Part shown: positions 33,450-44,201 of the stretch, in pieces
How the letters are laid out: every line of letters starts with the position of its first letter
Position numbering within the stretch: position 1 is the first letter of the stretch
NCBI GenBank assembly: GCA_026992075.1
Contig: JALXAM010000076.1
Coordinates: 30,494 to 94,493, forward strand
Source: Sedimenticola sp.
GTDB taxonomy: Bacteria; Pseudomonadota; Gammaproteobacteria; Chromatiales; Chromatiaceae
Length of the DNA stretch: 64,000 nt
Direction: 5' to 3'
Notes under the pieces: model-generated
The model's input: only the letters and a program-made list of their open reading frames with translations
Told to the model about the DNA's origin: nothing
Database searches by the model: none
Program-made: the position numbers and the translations under genes

Positions 33450-34094
33450 TCATCCGGAGAGCTCCACCACGCCGTGGCGCAGGGCGAAGTGGGTGAGCTC
33501 CACGTCGTTGCTCACCCCCAGCTTGTCGAACAGGCGGGTGCGATAGGTGCTCACCGTCTTGGGGCTGAGGAAAAGGGCGTCGGAGATCTGCTGGGTGGTG
33601 CGTCCCTGGGCGATCATGGTCATCACCTGCAGCTCACGCGGCGAAAGCTTGGCCAGGGGCGAGGCGTGGCCCTTGTTCACCAGGGCGGAGAGGCTGAGCT
33701 TCTGCGCCACGTCGGCGGAGAGATAGTGTTCGTCCTTCATCACCCGCTGGATGGCCTCCACCAGCTCCTCCGCGGGGCACCCCTTGGTGAGATAGCCCAC
33801 GGCGCCGGCATCCAGCAGCCGGGAAGGGAACGGCTCGTCGTCCAGCGCGGTGAGAGCGATCACCTTCACCTGGGGCGCCATGCGCAGGATGCGTCGCGTG
33901 GCCTCGATGCCGCCGATACCGGGCATGTGGATGTCCATGAGCACCACGTCGGGAGGGGAGTTGCGCACCAGCTCCAGCGCCGCCTCGCCGGTGTCGGCCT
34001 CGCCCACCACCTCCATTCCCTCCTGGGTCTCCAGGATTCCCCTCATGCCGGTGCGGAACAGGGCGTGGTCATCCACCAGGAGTATGCGGATCAT
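33450..34094 (-). CDS. uvrY: Response regulator UvrY/GacA
   Basis: NarL-type regulator of the BarA/GacS system controlling the small RNAs of the Csr/Rsm network. 214 residues: receiver domain with Asp54 in VLMDIHMPG and acidic pair Asp8/Asp9, then LuxR-type helix-turn-helix (LSPRELQVMTMIAQG, SPKTVSTYRTRLFDKLGVS). In E. coli uvrY lies directly upstream of uvrC on the same strand; here it is beyond the tRNAs and convergent with them. Starts ATG 34094. Confidence 0.95.
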   Translation of the reverse strand: MIRILLVDDHALFRTGMRGILETQEGMEVVGEADTGEAALELVRNSPPDVVLMDIHMPGIGGIEATRRILRMAPQVKVIALTALDDEPFPSRLLDAGAVGYLTKGCPAEELVEAIQRVMKDEHYLSADVAQKLSLSALVNKGHASPLAKLSPRELQVMTMIAQGRTTQQISDALFLSPKTVSTYRTRLFDKLGVSNDVELTHFALRHGVVELSG

Positions 34095-34187
34095 GGGACA
34101 GCTTCCTTGTCGGTCTGGAGTTGACGCTTTCCCGGATGATAGCCTCACTTCCCCACCCCTTTGAAGCCCCGGCAGTGGAAGCCCTCA

Positions 34188-36269
<2,082 letters not shown>

Positions 36270-36276
36270 GGCGGGT

Positions 36277-37746
36277 TCATTCGTGTCGGGAAGCAGGCAC
36301 CGCCCGCTGGAAGGACCAGTCCTTGATGGCCTGGATCTGCTCCTCCATGGTGCGGGAGAGGGGCACCATGTTGACGGTCTGGCGGATCAGGTCCTGCTCG
36401 TTGAACTCCCGCCCCTCCTGCCAGGCCTCCATGCGGGCCGCCTTCACCGCCGCCTCGATCTCGGCACCGCTCCAGCCCCGGGTGGCCGCCGCCAGGTAGG
36501 CCAGGTCGAAGCGCTCCGGGTCGCCCTTCTGCAACCGGACGTGAATGCGGAAGATCTCGGCCCGCTCCTCCTTGTCCGGCAGATCGAGGAAGAAGAGCTG
36601 GTCGAAACGCCCCTTGCGCATGAGTTCCGCCGGCAGCGCCTGGATGCGGTTGGCGGTGGCGGCAAGAAAGACCTCCGGCGGCTTCTCCTGCATCCAGGTG
36701 AGAAAGCTGGAGAAGATGTTGACGTTGCCCCCGCCGCTCACCCGCTCGTCGTAGCCGAAGGCGTTCTCCAGCTCGTCGATCCAGAGCACCACCGGCGCCA
36801 CCTCCTCGGCGATGCGGGTGGCGTGCTCGAAAGCGTATTCGGGAGTGCCGAAGCTGCCCGACATCACCAGGCTCATGTCCAGCCGCACCAGCGGCAGTCC
36901 CCAGGCGCTGGCGATGGCCTTGGCCGCCAGGCTCTTGCCGCAGCCGCTCACCCCCATGAAGAGCACGCCGGAGGGCAACGGGATGTCCGACCGGAAGGAT
37001 GCCTCGGTGAAGAGATCGCGGCGCAGCTCCACCCACTGCTTGAGATTCTCCAGTCCGCCGATTCCGTCCAGAGAACGCTGGGGCGGATAGAAACGCAGGC
37101 AGCTCTCCTTGGCCAGCAGCTGCGCCTTCTCCTCCTGCACCTCTGCCAGCGCCTGTTCCATGTCGAGACCGGAAACCGCCGCTAGCCGCTGGCGCAGGTG
37201 GTCCACCTCGTCCAGCGACAAGCCTTTCATGGCCACCGAGAGACGATCGAGGAAAGCGTCGTCCCAGCCGGCGGGGCGTACTTCGCGCAACCGCTCCAGG
37301 ATGTCCCGGGCCGAGGGCAGCGCCATCTCCACCAGGAACAGGCTCTTCTTCAGCGCCTCGGGAAGCAGCAGCTCGGGATGGCTGATGAACAGGCTCGGCC
37401 CGCCGGAGCGCAGCGCCAGGTAGAGATCCCGCAGCCGGCGCACCAGTTCCGGCCTCCCCTCGAACCAGAGCGGCAGATCCCGGAACAGGTAGAAACGGCG
37501 GGAGGAGTCGTCGGCCACCCGCTCCAGGGCGGCCAACGGATCCTTCCGGGCGCTGCCGTCGTCGCTGAAACCCGCTCCGGCCGACCAGCTCACCAGTCCG
37601 CCATCCTCGTGAGCCAGGGAAGTGGCGAGGGTCTCCAGCAGGCGCTCCATGCGCCCCTCCTCCCAGCCCACCAGGTAGAAGATGGGATAGCCGGCCTTCA
37701 GCCCCCGGGTGATGCGCGCCAGCGTCTTCTGGTTGCCCTGCAGCAC
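36277..37746 (-). CDS. Ycf46-like AAA ATPase
   Basis: 489-residue cytoplasmic AAA ATPase resembling Ycf46 of cyanobacteria and plastids. N-terminal half (1-225): a non-ATPase domain beginning with FYLVGWEEGRMERLLETLA. AAA module: Walker A GVSGCGKS at 265-272, Walker B LWIDE at 321-325, sensor region FLAATANRI and arginine finger region MRKGRFDQLFFLDLPDK. Ycf46 is linked to low-CO2 response in cyanobacteria; the role in gammaproteobacteria is unknown. GTG start at 37746, directly after the perM stop, and 7 bases before glgX. Confidence 0.85.
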   Translation of the reverse strand: MLQGNQKTLARITRGLKAGYPIFYLVGWEEGRMERLLETLATSLAHEDGGLVSWSAGAGFSDDGSARKDPLAALERVADDSSRRFYLFRDLPLWFEGRPELVRRLRDLYLALRSGGPSLFISHPELLLPEALKKSLFLVEMALPSARDILERLREVRPAGWDDAFLDRLSVAMKGLSLDEVDHLRQRLAAVSGLDMEQALAEVQEEKAQLLAKESCLRFYPPQRSLDGIGGLENLKQWVELRRDLFTEASFRSDIPLPSGVLFMGVSGCGKSLAAKAIASAWGLPLVRLDMSLVMSGSFGTPEYAFEHATRIAEEVAPVVLWIDELENAFGYDERVSGGGNVNIFSSFLTWMQEKPPEVFLAATANRIQALPAELMRKGRFDQLFFLDLPDKEERAEIFRIHVRLQKGDPERFDLAYLAAATRGWSGAEIEAAVKAARMEAWQEGREFNEQDLIRQTVNMVPLSRTMEEQIQAIKDWSFQRAVPASRHE

Positions 37747-38775
37747 TCAGCCCTGTCCCCTGACAGCGGCCCGGTCCGGGCCCAGCAGAATGGCCAGCCA
37801 GCGGGTCTGCTCGTTGGCTTCGGCAGCGAACTTGCCCACCATGGTGAGGGGCACCGAGAGCAGCATACCCACCGGCCCCAGCAGCCAACCCCAGAAGACC
37901 ATGGAGAGAAACACCACCAGGGTGGAGAGCCCCACCCGCTGGCCCATGTAGCGTGGCTCGATGAGGTTGCCGATGAGGGTGTTCACCCCCAGATAGAGCA
38001 GCGCCACCAGCAGCGCCGGTCCAGGGCCCAGCTGCACCACCGCCAGCAGCACCGCCGGCACCGCGGCGATGATGGAGCCGATGGTGGGAATGAAGTTGAG
38101 CAGGAAGGCAAGGAAACCCCAGAGCACGGCGAAGTCCAGACCGATGAGGCGGCAGCCGATCCATATCAGCAGCCCGGTGGCCAGGCTCATGATTGCCTTG
38201 ATGGAGGTGTACTCCTTGGTGCTCTGGATCACCTGGCCGATGCGGTCCAGGGCGCGGCGGGCCTTCTCGCTGCCCATGGCCTCGAACTTGGCCGGCAGGT
38301 TCCAGCTCTCCAGGAGCATGAAGAAGACGGTGAAGAGAATGAGAAAGACGTGGCTGAGCCCGTTGCCCAGCGCCCCCACCAGACCGTTGGCGAATCCCAT
38401 CACCGCCCCCGGATCGATCACCTTGCGGATGGCGGCGTGGGAGGTGTCGATGCCGATCCCGGAGAGCCAGTCCAGCGCACCATAGACCATCTGCCGCAGC
38501 CGCTGCTGATATTCCGGCAGGTTCTCGCTGAAGGCGGTGAGGCTGTGCCCCAATAGGGCCCCCAGCAGCAGGCCCAGGGCCGCCAGCCCCAGGGAGATGA
38601 TGCCGATGGCCAGCATCGGCGGCACGCCCCGCCGCTTGAGCCAGCCCATGGGCGCCGCCAGGATCACCGAGATGAACAGGGACAACAGGAAGGGCACCAC
38701 CAGGTCCTGGGCGTAGCGCAGCCAGCTGAGCACGATGAGCACCGCGGCGGTGACGATGACCGGATTGTTCTTCAA
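37747..38775 (-). CDS. AI-2E family transporter (PerM/TqsA-like)
   Basis: 342-residue polytopic membrane protein of the AI-2E exporter family. It has about seven to eight helices and family blocks FLLSLFISVILAAPMGWLKR, FLLNFIPTIGSIIAAVPAV and NTLIGNLIEPRYMGQRVGLS (the conserved C-terminal signature). Substrate unknown; TqsA exports autoinducer-2, others transport H+ or Na+. TTG start at 38775 preceded by AGGTG. First gene of the operon with the AAA ATPase and glgX; its TGA is immediately followed by the next GTG. Confidence 0.85.
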   Translation of the reverse strand: MKNNPVIVTAAVLIVLSWLRYAQDLVVPFLLSLFISVILAAPMGWLKRRGVPPMLAIGIISLGLAALGLLLGALLGHSLTAFSENLPEYQQRLRQMVYGALDWLSGIGIDTSHAAIRKVIDPGAVMGFANGLVGALGNGLSHVFLILFTVFFMLLESWNLPAKFEAMGSEKARRALDRIGQVIQSTKEYTSIKAIMSLATGLLIWIGCRLIGLDFAVLWGFLAFLLNFIPTIGSIIAAVPAVLLAVVQLGPGPALLVALLYLGVNTLIGNLIEPRYMGQRVGLSTLVVFLSMVFWGWLLGPVGMLLSVPLTMVGKFAAEANEQTRWLAILLGPDRAAVRGQG

Positions 38776-38827
38776 GGCGCACCTGGTGGCGAAGAAGCGG
38801 TCCGGGGATTATACCCGTGCCACCGGC

Positions 38828-39979
38828 TCATCTCAGCCAGGCGCTGCCCACCTGGATGTAGATGGCGCTCTCCTCCGGCCCCCAGGCCAGGTCGATGCCC
38901 GCCTGCAACCCCAGCCTGGAGGCGATGAGATAGCGAATGCCGACACCTTTGGTGTGAATGAGATCCGAGTCCTGTCCCCCGCCATCGGAGAAGGCCCGTC
39001 CCAGGCCACCAAAACCCACCAGGGTCCAGCGGCGGGTGAAGGACCAGCGCAGCTCCGCCTCCCCCAGCAGGGTCTTCTCCCCCTGATAGCGCATCACCTT
39101 GACCCCGCGCATCTGCAGAAAAGGGTATTCGTAGAAGGGGGCATCGCCATCCACCGCCTTGGCGTCTCCCCGCAGTCCGAGTACCCAGCGGCGGGCGATA
39201 CGGTGGTAGAACTTGAGGTAGGCGCCGTAACGATTGAAATCCTGGTCTCCACCCCAGGCCTTGCCGTTGAAGGTGAGCGTGACCTTTCCATCCAACCCTT
39301 CATTGGGGGTGAACAGGTTGTCCCTGGTGTCGTAGCTGAGCATCAGGCTGACGCCGGCGGAACGGCTGTCGAACCTTACGGCAGGCAGGCCGGGGATGGG
39401 CAGCAGGTCTCCGGGATGGAAACGGTTGTCGGTATCCACCAGGCGATAGCCCACGCCGGCAAAGAGGTCGCTGTTGCCCAGCCGGAACTGCAGCTCCTGC
39501 ACCAGCCCCAGGGCGTCGCTTTCGAAGCGCACCGGGTTTTCACCCAGCTCGCCACCACGCCCGTAATAGTCCATGTGGATCCTGGCGTAGCCGATGCCAC
39601 CGAGATAACGGATACGGTCCTCCTTCCAGATACCGAGATGGCCGCCGCCGATGAAACGGGTGCCGTTCTCTGTGCCGCCCAGGGCCAGGGCGCTGACGCT
39701 GGGGGCCACCCGCCGCCAGCCGCCACGTCCGTCGTCCACCATGGTGCCGCGGAACTGGCCATGGAAGAAGGCCAGGGCCACGCCTCCGCCGTAGCCCACC
39801 GCCGGTTCGGTGATGAGGATGGGCACCGGCAAGAAGCCGGTTCGGGTGGCCAGCCATTGGCTGGTGTCGAATTTGCCGTCTTCCGGGTCGATGAAGCTGA
39901 CCTGCGCCCAGCTAGTGCCGCTGCTGAGCAAGCAGACCACCAGGGGGATGAAGAGTCGCCTCCAGAATCCGGCCTTCAC
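38828..39979 (-). CDS. BamA/TamA-type outer membrane protein
   Basis: 383 residues: signal peptide (to about residue 25, GTSWA), a short N-terminus without POTRA repeats, and a C-terminal barrel of the surface-antigen (D15) kind. Family blocks: PILITEPAVGYGGGVALAFF and LSYDTRDNLFTPNEGL (the TRDN motif of BamA-type barrels). It ends SAWLR rather than the usual aromatic. Barrel-only BamA-like proteins have no settled function. GTG start 3 bases after the glycine-zipper gene; third gene of an envelope operon. Confidence 0.82.
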   Translation of the reverse strand: MKAGFWRRLFIPLVVCLLSSGTSWAQVSFIDPEDGKFDTSQWLATRTGFLPVPILITEPAVGYGGGVALAFFHGQFRGTMVDDGRGGWRRVAPSVSALALGGTENGTRFIGGGHLGIWKEDRIRYLGGIGYARIHMDYYGRGGELGENPVRFESDALGLVQELQFRLGNSDLFAGVGYRLVDTDNRFHPGDLLPIPGLPAVRFDSRSAGVSLMLSYDTRDNLFTPNEGLDGKVTLTFNGKAWGGDQDFNRYGAYLKFYHRIARRWVLGLRGDAKAVDGDAPFYEYPFLQMRGVKVMRYQGEKTLLGEAELRWSFTRRWTLVGFGGLGRAFSDGGGQDSDLIHTKGVGIRYLIASRLGLQAGIDLAWGPEESAIYIQVGSAWLR

Positions 39980-39982
39980 TGC

Positions 39983-40456
39983 TTATTTGACGCTGTACCC
40001 CCGTCCCTCCAGACAGGCGGCCTTGGCCTTGTTGTAACTGGAGAGTCCGGCTTTCTGCTGCTGGATGGCGGAGTTCTGGCTCTCCTGCTGCTCCATGCGC
40101 TGACGTCGCCGCTCGCGCATGCCGCCCAGGGCAGCGCCCGCCAGCGCCGCGTCGCCGGTATCGCCATCGGCGATCTCGCCAACGATGGCACCACCCACCG
40201 CACCGCGCACCCTGGCGCCGCTGCCGGTTACCCGGGGCGAGGTGGCCTTGGGCACCGAAGGCGGCTTGGCCGGATCGTAGCCACTCTGTTGCACCGCCCA
40301 GGCGTGGCACTCCGCCTCGTCCTTCTGCTGCTGTTCCGGCGACTGTCCCTTGGCGGGGTAGACCATGGTCTGGGCAAACAGGGGTACCGTCGCCAACAGG
40401 GAAGCGAGCATCAATACCCATCTTCCCCGCCGGAGACCGAGAGACGATCCTGCCAT
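39983..40456 (-). CDS. Glycine-zipper envelope protein
   Basis: 157 residues: signal peptide ending LATVPLFAQ, a Cys/Gln-rich segment (QQKDEAECHAWAVQQSGYDP), a glycine zipper (VRGAVGGAIVGEIADGDTGD, AALAGAALGGMRERRRQ), and a Gln-rich tail with one Cys. Such zippers occur in envelope lipoproteins and pore-like proteins. ATG at 40456 shares bases with the upstream stop (TGATG). A GTG codon precedes it in frame. Confidence 0.78.
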   Translation of the reverse strand: MAGSSLGLRRGRWVLMLASLLATVPLFAQTMVYPAKGQSPEQQQKDEAECHAWAVQQSGYDPAKPPSVPKATSPRVTGSGARVRGAVGGAIVGEIADGDTGDAALAGAALGGMRERRRQRMEQQESQNSAIQQQKAGLSSYNKAKAACLEGRGYSVK

Positions 40457-41025
40457 CACTTGCCGTTCCCCGCGTTCACGGTGATGGAGACCATGTCGAG
40501 AATGTCGATGCGCACCGTATCGCCCACCTTCACCTTGCCGAGATCCACCTCCTCGGCCACCGGCACGGTGACGCTGGCCTCCTTGCCACGGATGGTCACT
40601 TCACGCTTCTTGGGATCGACCTTCTCGACACGCCCGGTGAGTTCCACATGATGGTAGATGGCGCCATGGGGTTTCTGGCCCTTCTCCGAGCGGCTCACTC
40701 CGGTACGCTCCACCACCCCGAGTGCCGCGCCGGGAGCGGGATAGAGCGCCACGGCGATGCCAGAAGCCGCCTTCACGGTGACGATGTCACCCACCTCCAC
40801 CTGATCCAGGTTGCGCGCCTCCTCGCCGATGACGAAGGTCTCGCTGTTGCCCTCCTCGTCCTGGAGTGTGACCTCCCGCTTCTTGTGGTCGATGGCGGTC
40901 ACTTTGTAGTTGCCCGCAGCGGTGATTACGGCCGCCTTCCCCATGGAAGGATCCCCGGCCAGCGTGGCAGGGGAGAGAAACATACTGGACAACAGTGCGA
41001 GCGCGAATGCAAAAGACTTGGACAT
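40456..41025 (-). CDS. Periplasmic protein with two OB-like repeats, unknown function
   Basis: 189 residues with a signal peptide (MSKSFAFALALLSSMFLSPA). Two repeats follow: KVTAIDHKKREVTLQDEEGN (about 38-57) and GRVEKVDPKKREVTIRGKEA (about 129-148), each followed by a VEVGDIVTVKA or VKVGDTVRIDI segment. This is the pattern of small beta-barrel (OB or DUF5666-like) repeats. It is the first gene of the operon with the glycine-zipper and BamA-type proteins. GGGAG lies 6 bases before the ATG at 41025. Confidence 0.75.
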   Translation of the reverse strand: MSKSFAFALALLSSMFLSPATLAGDPSMGKAAVITAAGNYKVTAIDHKKREVTLQDEEGNSETFVIGEEARNLDQVEVGDIVTVKAASGIAVALYPAPGAALGVVERTGVSRSEKGQKPHGAIYHHVELTGRVEKVDPKKREVTIRGKEASVTVPVAEEVDLGKVKVGDTVRIDILDMVSITVNAGNGK

Positions 41026-41167
41026 GGAGAACTCCCTGGACTTTTCATCCTGTGAGTGGAAAGAGGAGAGTAATCTGCCGCCACGGTTCATCGCGTAGGC
41101 AGATCATTATGCAGAATCGCGGATGGTACTCTTCCCCCCTGGGCCAGGCAAACCGGACTGTCGCTAG

Positions 41168-41319
41168 GGAAGGTCTGAAAAATTCAGACCTTCCCCCGGC
41201 ACAGGGATGTGCCGGCAAAATCGATCGCTGTAAGCGATTGATTTTGTAGCAAGCCGCAAACCGCGTTTGCGACGCAGCGCGCTCTGATAAAGCCAGGGAT
41301 GGCTTTTATCAGAGCTTCC
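41168..41319. mobile_element. IS5-type MITE, 152 bp, with CTAG target duplication
   Basis: Ends GGAAGGTCTGA and TCAGAGCTTCC are inverted with one mismatch; CTAG flanks both sides (41164-41167 and 41320-41323). Inside are stacked hairpins, including CCGGCAC-AGGGAT-GTGCCGG and AAAGCC-AGGGAT-GGCTTT. The right CTAG contains the stop codon of the AsmA-family gene. An inverted copy lies at 43967-44116. The termini resemble IS5 ends and CTAG fits its YTAR target (known class). Confidence 0.85.
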
Positions 41320-43896
41320 CTAGAGGCTATCCAGCTGGTCCAGCAGGGAGCCCTTTGCGTTCGATTTTTCCCGGTCCGCCTTGCCGGCAGCGGACGATCT
41401 CTTGCCCTGGAGCACATAGCCACAGGGATCCTGTACCCGGGTCACCCGTTCCCAGATCTCCTCCAGCAGCAGGCTTACCCCTCCGGTATAGGCGGCCGCC
41501 GAGTAGGAAAGAGTAGTGAGCAGGGTGCCGCTGGGATTGAGCACGATGTAGGGCGCGCTGAATGGACCGGCCACCGCTACCAGATCGGCCAGCCCGCGAT
41601 TGAAGAGAGTGATCCCTTTCCGGGTATGGGGTTTGAGGGTGAGATAAAGTGTCTCATTGCGCAGATCCAGGGAGCCCTCCCCAGCCCAGAGCACCTTGGG
41701 AAAGGCGATCACCATACCCCGCGGCATCTTTGCCTGGCCCCGTTTCAATTCGAGGTAGAGCGCGGCACAGTCCAACCGGCGCGCCCCGGGTTCTTTTCGG
41801 GCCAGGGGATTGAAGTGCTCGAGCAGGCTCTTCTCCAGTGTTCGGGGTAAGCCGAAACCGAAAGGAGCATCCTCCACTCCAAGGCGAAATATTCCATCCA
41901 GGTTGGCTGCCAGCTCCGCTGGGCTGTCGCCCCTGGAGCGCAGATCGAGTTCCATGTCCACGGTCCCTGAACCGGGCGGCAGCCCGAATCCGGGGAACGC
42001 GCCTGCGAGGTCGGCGCCGCCAAAGGCCAGTTCGAAACTCGCCGCAAGTGGTTTACCCCGAGTATCGATCCGCCCAGCGCCCTTCAAGGGGCTGTTTCCG
42101 ATCCGGCCAACGATCCTGTCCATACGCAGCTCCCCGTTGGTCAGAAGCAGCTCGGTATCGATGTTCTCCAAGCGATAATTCCTGGCCAGCCAGCGATCGA
42201 AATGCAGCGCCAGGCGCCCCTGCAGCGCTTTCATCCAGGAGAGATCGAAGGATTGGCGGGAAAAGAATTTTTTGCCGTGCTTACCCGCCAGTTCGTCCCG
42301 GGAAACCTTTTCCCCCTTTTCCACCAGCTTGGGCTTGATCTTCACCCTTTCGGACAGCAGTTCACCCAGGTGGATCCGGTGAGAGCGGATGCTCCCCTCC
42401 ACCTTCATGGGAGCTTTTCCAAGATCGGACAACCGCAAGTCTCCCGCCAGATCGTTCCTGCCGGCACGAAGCTCCAGGCCGGTGAGCGCCAGTTGCGGGC
42501 GCCGGTAGGCCAGCTTGCCGGTGAGGGTCACCGGCGCCACCGGCTGGAGTTCCAGGCCCAGCAGGGCGGCGGGCTGTTTCAGGTTCCCGGCCTTGCCCGC
42601 CAGAGCCAGCTCCAGCCGGGGTGTCCCCCTTTCCATGGAGACGAAGCCATCGCCCCGCAGTTCCATCTCTCCGCTCCGGAGTCTGGCCTGGAGGCTGCGG
42701 CGGTTCTTCTCGTCCGCCCCCAGCCGCAGCTCGATTTCCAATGCCTGTTCCGCAACCCTGCCCTCCCCCGACAGTTGCAGATTGGTCCGGGACAGGCGCT
42801 CGATGCGCCGGACGTCGCCTGCCAGCTCCAGGGAGAGCTCCTTTCCCCGGAGTTTCAGCTTCACCCCCTCCAGGTCCAGCGCGGAATAGCGGCCCAGGAG
42901 CCGGCCCGACAGGGTTGCCTGCCGGATCCCGGACGGCAGCTGCAAGCGCAACTTTTTCGAAAGCTCCGACAGATCGGTGGATTCGGCCTGCAGCGTCAAC
43001 TGCATGCCCTCGCCGGTGACCAGGTCCTCGATGCGCCCCTCCGCCCGCAGACGGGTTGCCTTGCCCACCTCCATCTCCAGGCGCACCTTCTCGGCGTGGT
43101 AACGGCCATCCCGGATCAGCCGCAGGGAAAGCCGGGCCGGCCCCATGCCGGCCAAAGCATCGAAAGGGGAACCCGGCATGATCCGCAGGTCCGGAGCACT
43201 CATGTCCAGATCCAGCTCCAGTGAAGGACTGCCCGGCCCCTGCCATCCCTTGCCATGCAGCACCAGGCGGCCGAGACGCCCCTTCAGTTGCAGGGCGTGA
43301 CGCCCCTTTGCATCGGCCTGGGGGGCGAGAGTCGTCTTCACCTGCAGGGGCTGGTCGCCGTAGCTCCCTTCCAGATCCAGCAACAGCTCCTGTTCCGTCT
43401 GGCGCAGGGAGAGCCGGGAGAGCAGCACCTTTCTTGGCGTCCCGGATGGTTCCCGCGGCAGGAACAGCGCCAGGTCCCTGACCTCCACCTGCCGGGGAAT
43501 CGGGATGAAGAGGCTGCTTTCCTCTTCCGAGGGTTCTTCCGTGGAAATCAGCCGTACCAGACCACCCTGCTGCCGCAGTCGAAACTCCAATCTGCGTTGC
43601 AGAAGAGCAGGCAGGGAGAGGGAAAGCTGCAGTTGTTGGGCACGGTATTCCTGGAGTGGCCCCAGCCGGGCCTTTTCCAGTCGTACATCCTCTGCCTGCA
43701 GCTCCAGGTTGCCACCCAACCGGAGATGGAACTCCTTCCCCAGGCTCACTTCTCCGCCGGAGACATGCTCCAGCAGGGCGGTCACCAGGGCCCGTTGAAA
43801 ATCGGCGCCTGCATACTGGATCGCCAGAAGAAGCCCTGCCCCACCCAACAGCAATAGGAGCACAAGGAGCCCGACCGTCTTCAGCAGGAGTTTCAT
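41320..43896 (-). CDS. AsmA-family envelope protein
   Basis: 858-residue AsmA-like protein, anchored by an N-terminal helix (LLKTVGLLVLLLLLGGAGLL) and with a long periplasmic beta-rich groove, as in proteins (AsmA, YhdP, TamB) implicated in phospholipid transport between membranes. A weak AsmA C-terminal region is seen around ERVKIKPKLVEKGEKVSRD and FSRQSFDLSWMKALQGRLAL, then GIFRLGVEDAPFGFGLPRTL. The stop TAG lies in the CTAG duplication of a MITE, and an inverted MITE copy lies 70 bp upstream of the start, so the gene is bracketed by mobile repeats. Confidence 0.85.
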   Translation of the reverse strand: MKLLLKTVGLLVLLLLLGGAGLLLAIQYAGADFQRALVTALLEHVSGGEVSLGKEFHLRLGGNLELQAEDVRLEKARLGPLQEYRAQQLQLSLSLPALLQRRLEFRLRQQGGLVRLISTEEPSEEESSLFIPIPRQVEVRDLALFLPREPSGTPRKVLLSRLSLRQTEQELLLDLEGSYGDQPLQVKTTLAPQADAKGRHALQLKGRLGRLVLHGKGWQGPGSPSLELDLDMSAPDLRIMPGSPFDALAGMGPARLSLRLIRDGRYHAEKVRLEMEVGKATRLRAEGRIEDLVTGEGMQLTLQAESTDLSELSKKLRLQLPSGIRQATLSGRLLGRYSALDLEGVKLKLRGKELSLELAGDVRRIERLSRTNLQLSGEGRVAEQALEIELRLGADEKNRRSLQARLRSGEMELRGDGFVSMERGTPRLELALAGKAGNLKQPAALLGLELQPVAPVTLTGKLAYRRPQLALTGLELRAGRNDLAGDLRLSDLGKAPMKVEGSIRSHRIHLGELLSERVKIKPKLVEKGEKVSRDELAGKHGKKFFSRQSFDLSWMKALQGRLALHFDRWLARNYRLENIDTELLLTNGELRMDRIVGRIGNSPLKGAGRIDTRGKPLAASFELAFGGADLAGAFPGFGLPPGSGTVDMELDLRSRGDSPAELAANLDGIFRLGVEDAPFGFGLPRTLEKSLLEHFNPLARKEPGARRLDCAALYLELKRGQAKMPRGMVIAFPKVLWAGEGSLDLRNETLYLTLKPHTRKGITLFNRGLADLVAVAGPFSAPYIVLNPSGTLLTTLSYSAAAYTGGVSLLLEEIWERVTRVQDPCGYVLQGKRSSAAGKADREKSNAKGSLLDQLDSL

Positions 43897-44201
43897 GGTG
43901 GAGCCGGCAATTAGCCCATTGATGGACTATAGATCACTCCACCGGCCAGGAACAGTTTCTCCTGTGGGAAGCTCCGATAAAAGCCATCCCTGGCTTTATC
44001 AGAGCACGCCGCGCCGCAAACGCAGTTTGCGGCTTGCCTCAAAATCAATCGCTTACGCGATCGATTTTGCCGGCACATCCCTGTACCGGAGGTAGGTCTG
44101 AATTTTTCGGACCTTCCTATGGCAGAGCCCCTTTCCCCGCTTGTGGAGCGGGGTTGGGGAAGGGGCGTTACATGATTGCGGGAAAGTGCTGGGGAGGGAG
44201 T
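43897..44201. other. Spacer between the AsmA-family gene and the DUF1254 operon end
   Basis: 305 bp. Holds the inverted MITE copy (43967-44116). Bases 44120-44201 contain a CCCTTTCCCCGC/GGGGAAGGGGC imperfect inverted repeat that may end the DUF1254 operon. No gene is seen. Confidence 0.55.
43967..44116. mobile_element. IS5-type MITE, inverted copy, 150 bp
   Basis: Reverse complement of the 41168-41319 element at about 88 percent identity by eye, with the same internal hairpins. Its ends are GGAAGCTCCGAT and CGGACCTTCC. Flanks TGTG and TATG no longer form a clean duplication, so this copy looks older. Confidence 0.8.
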
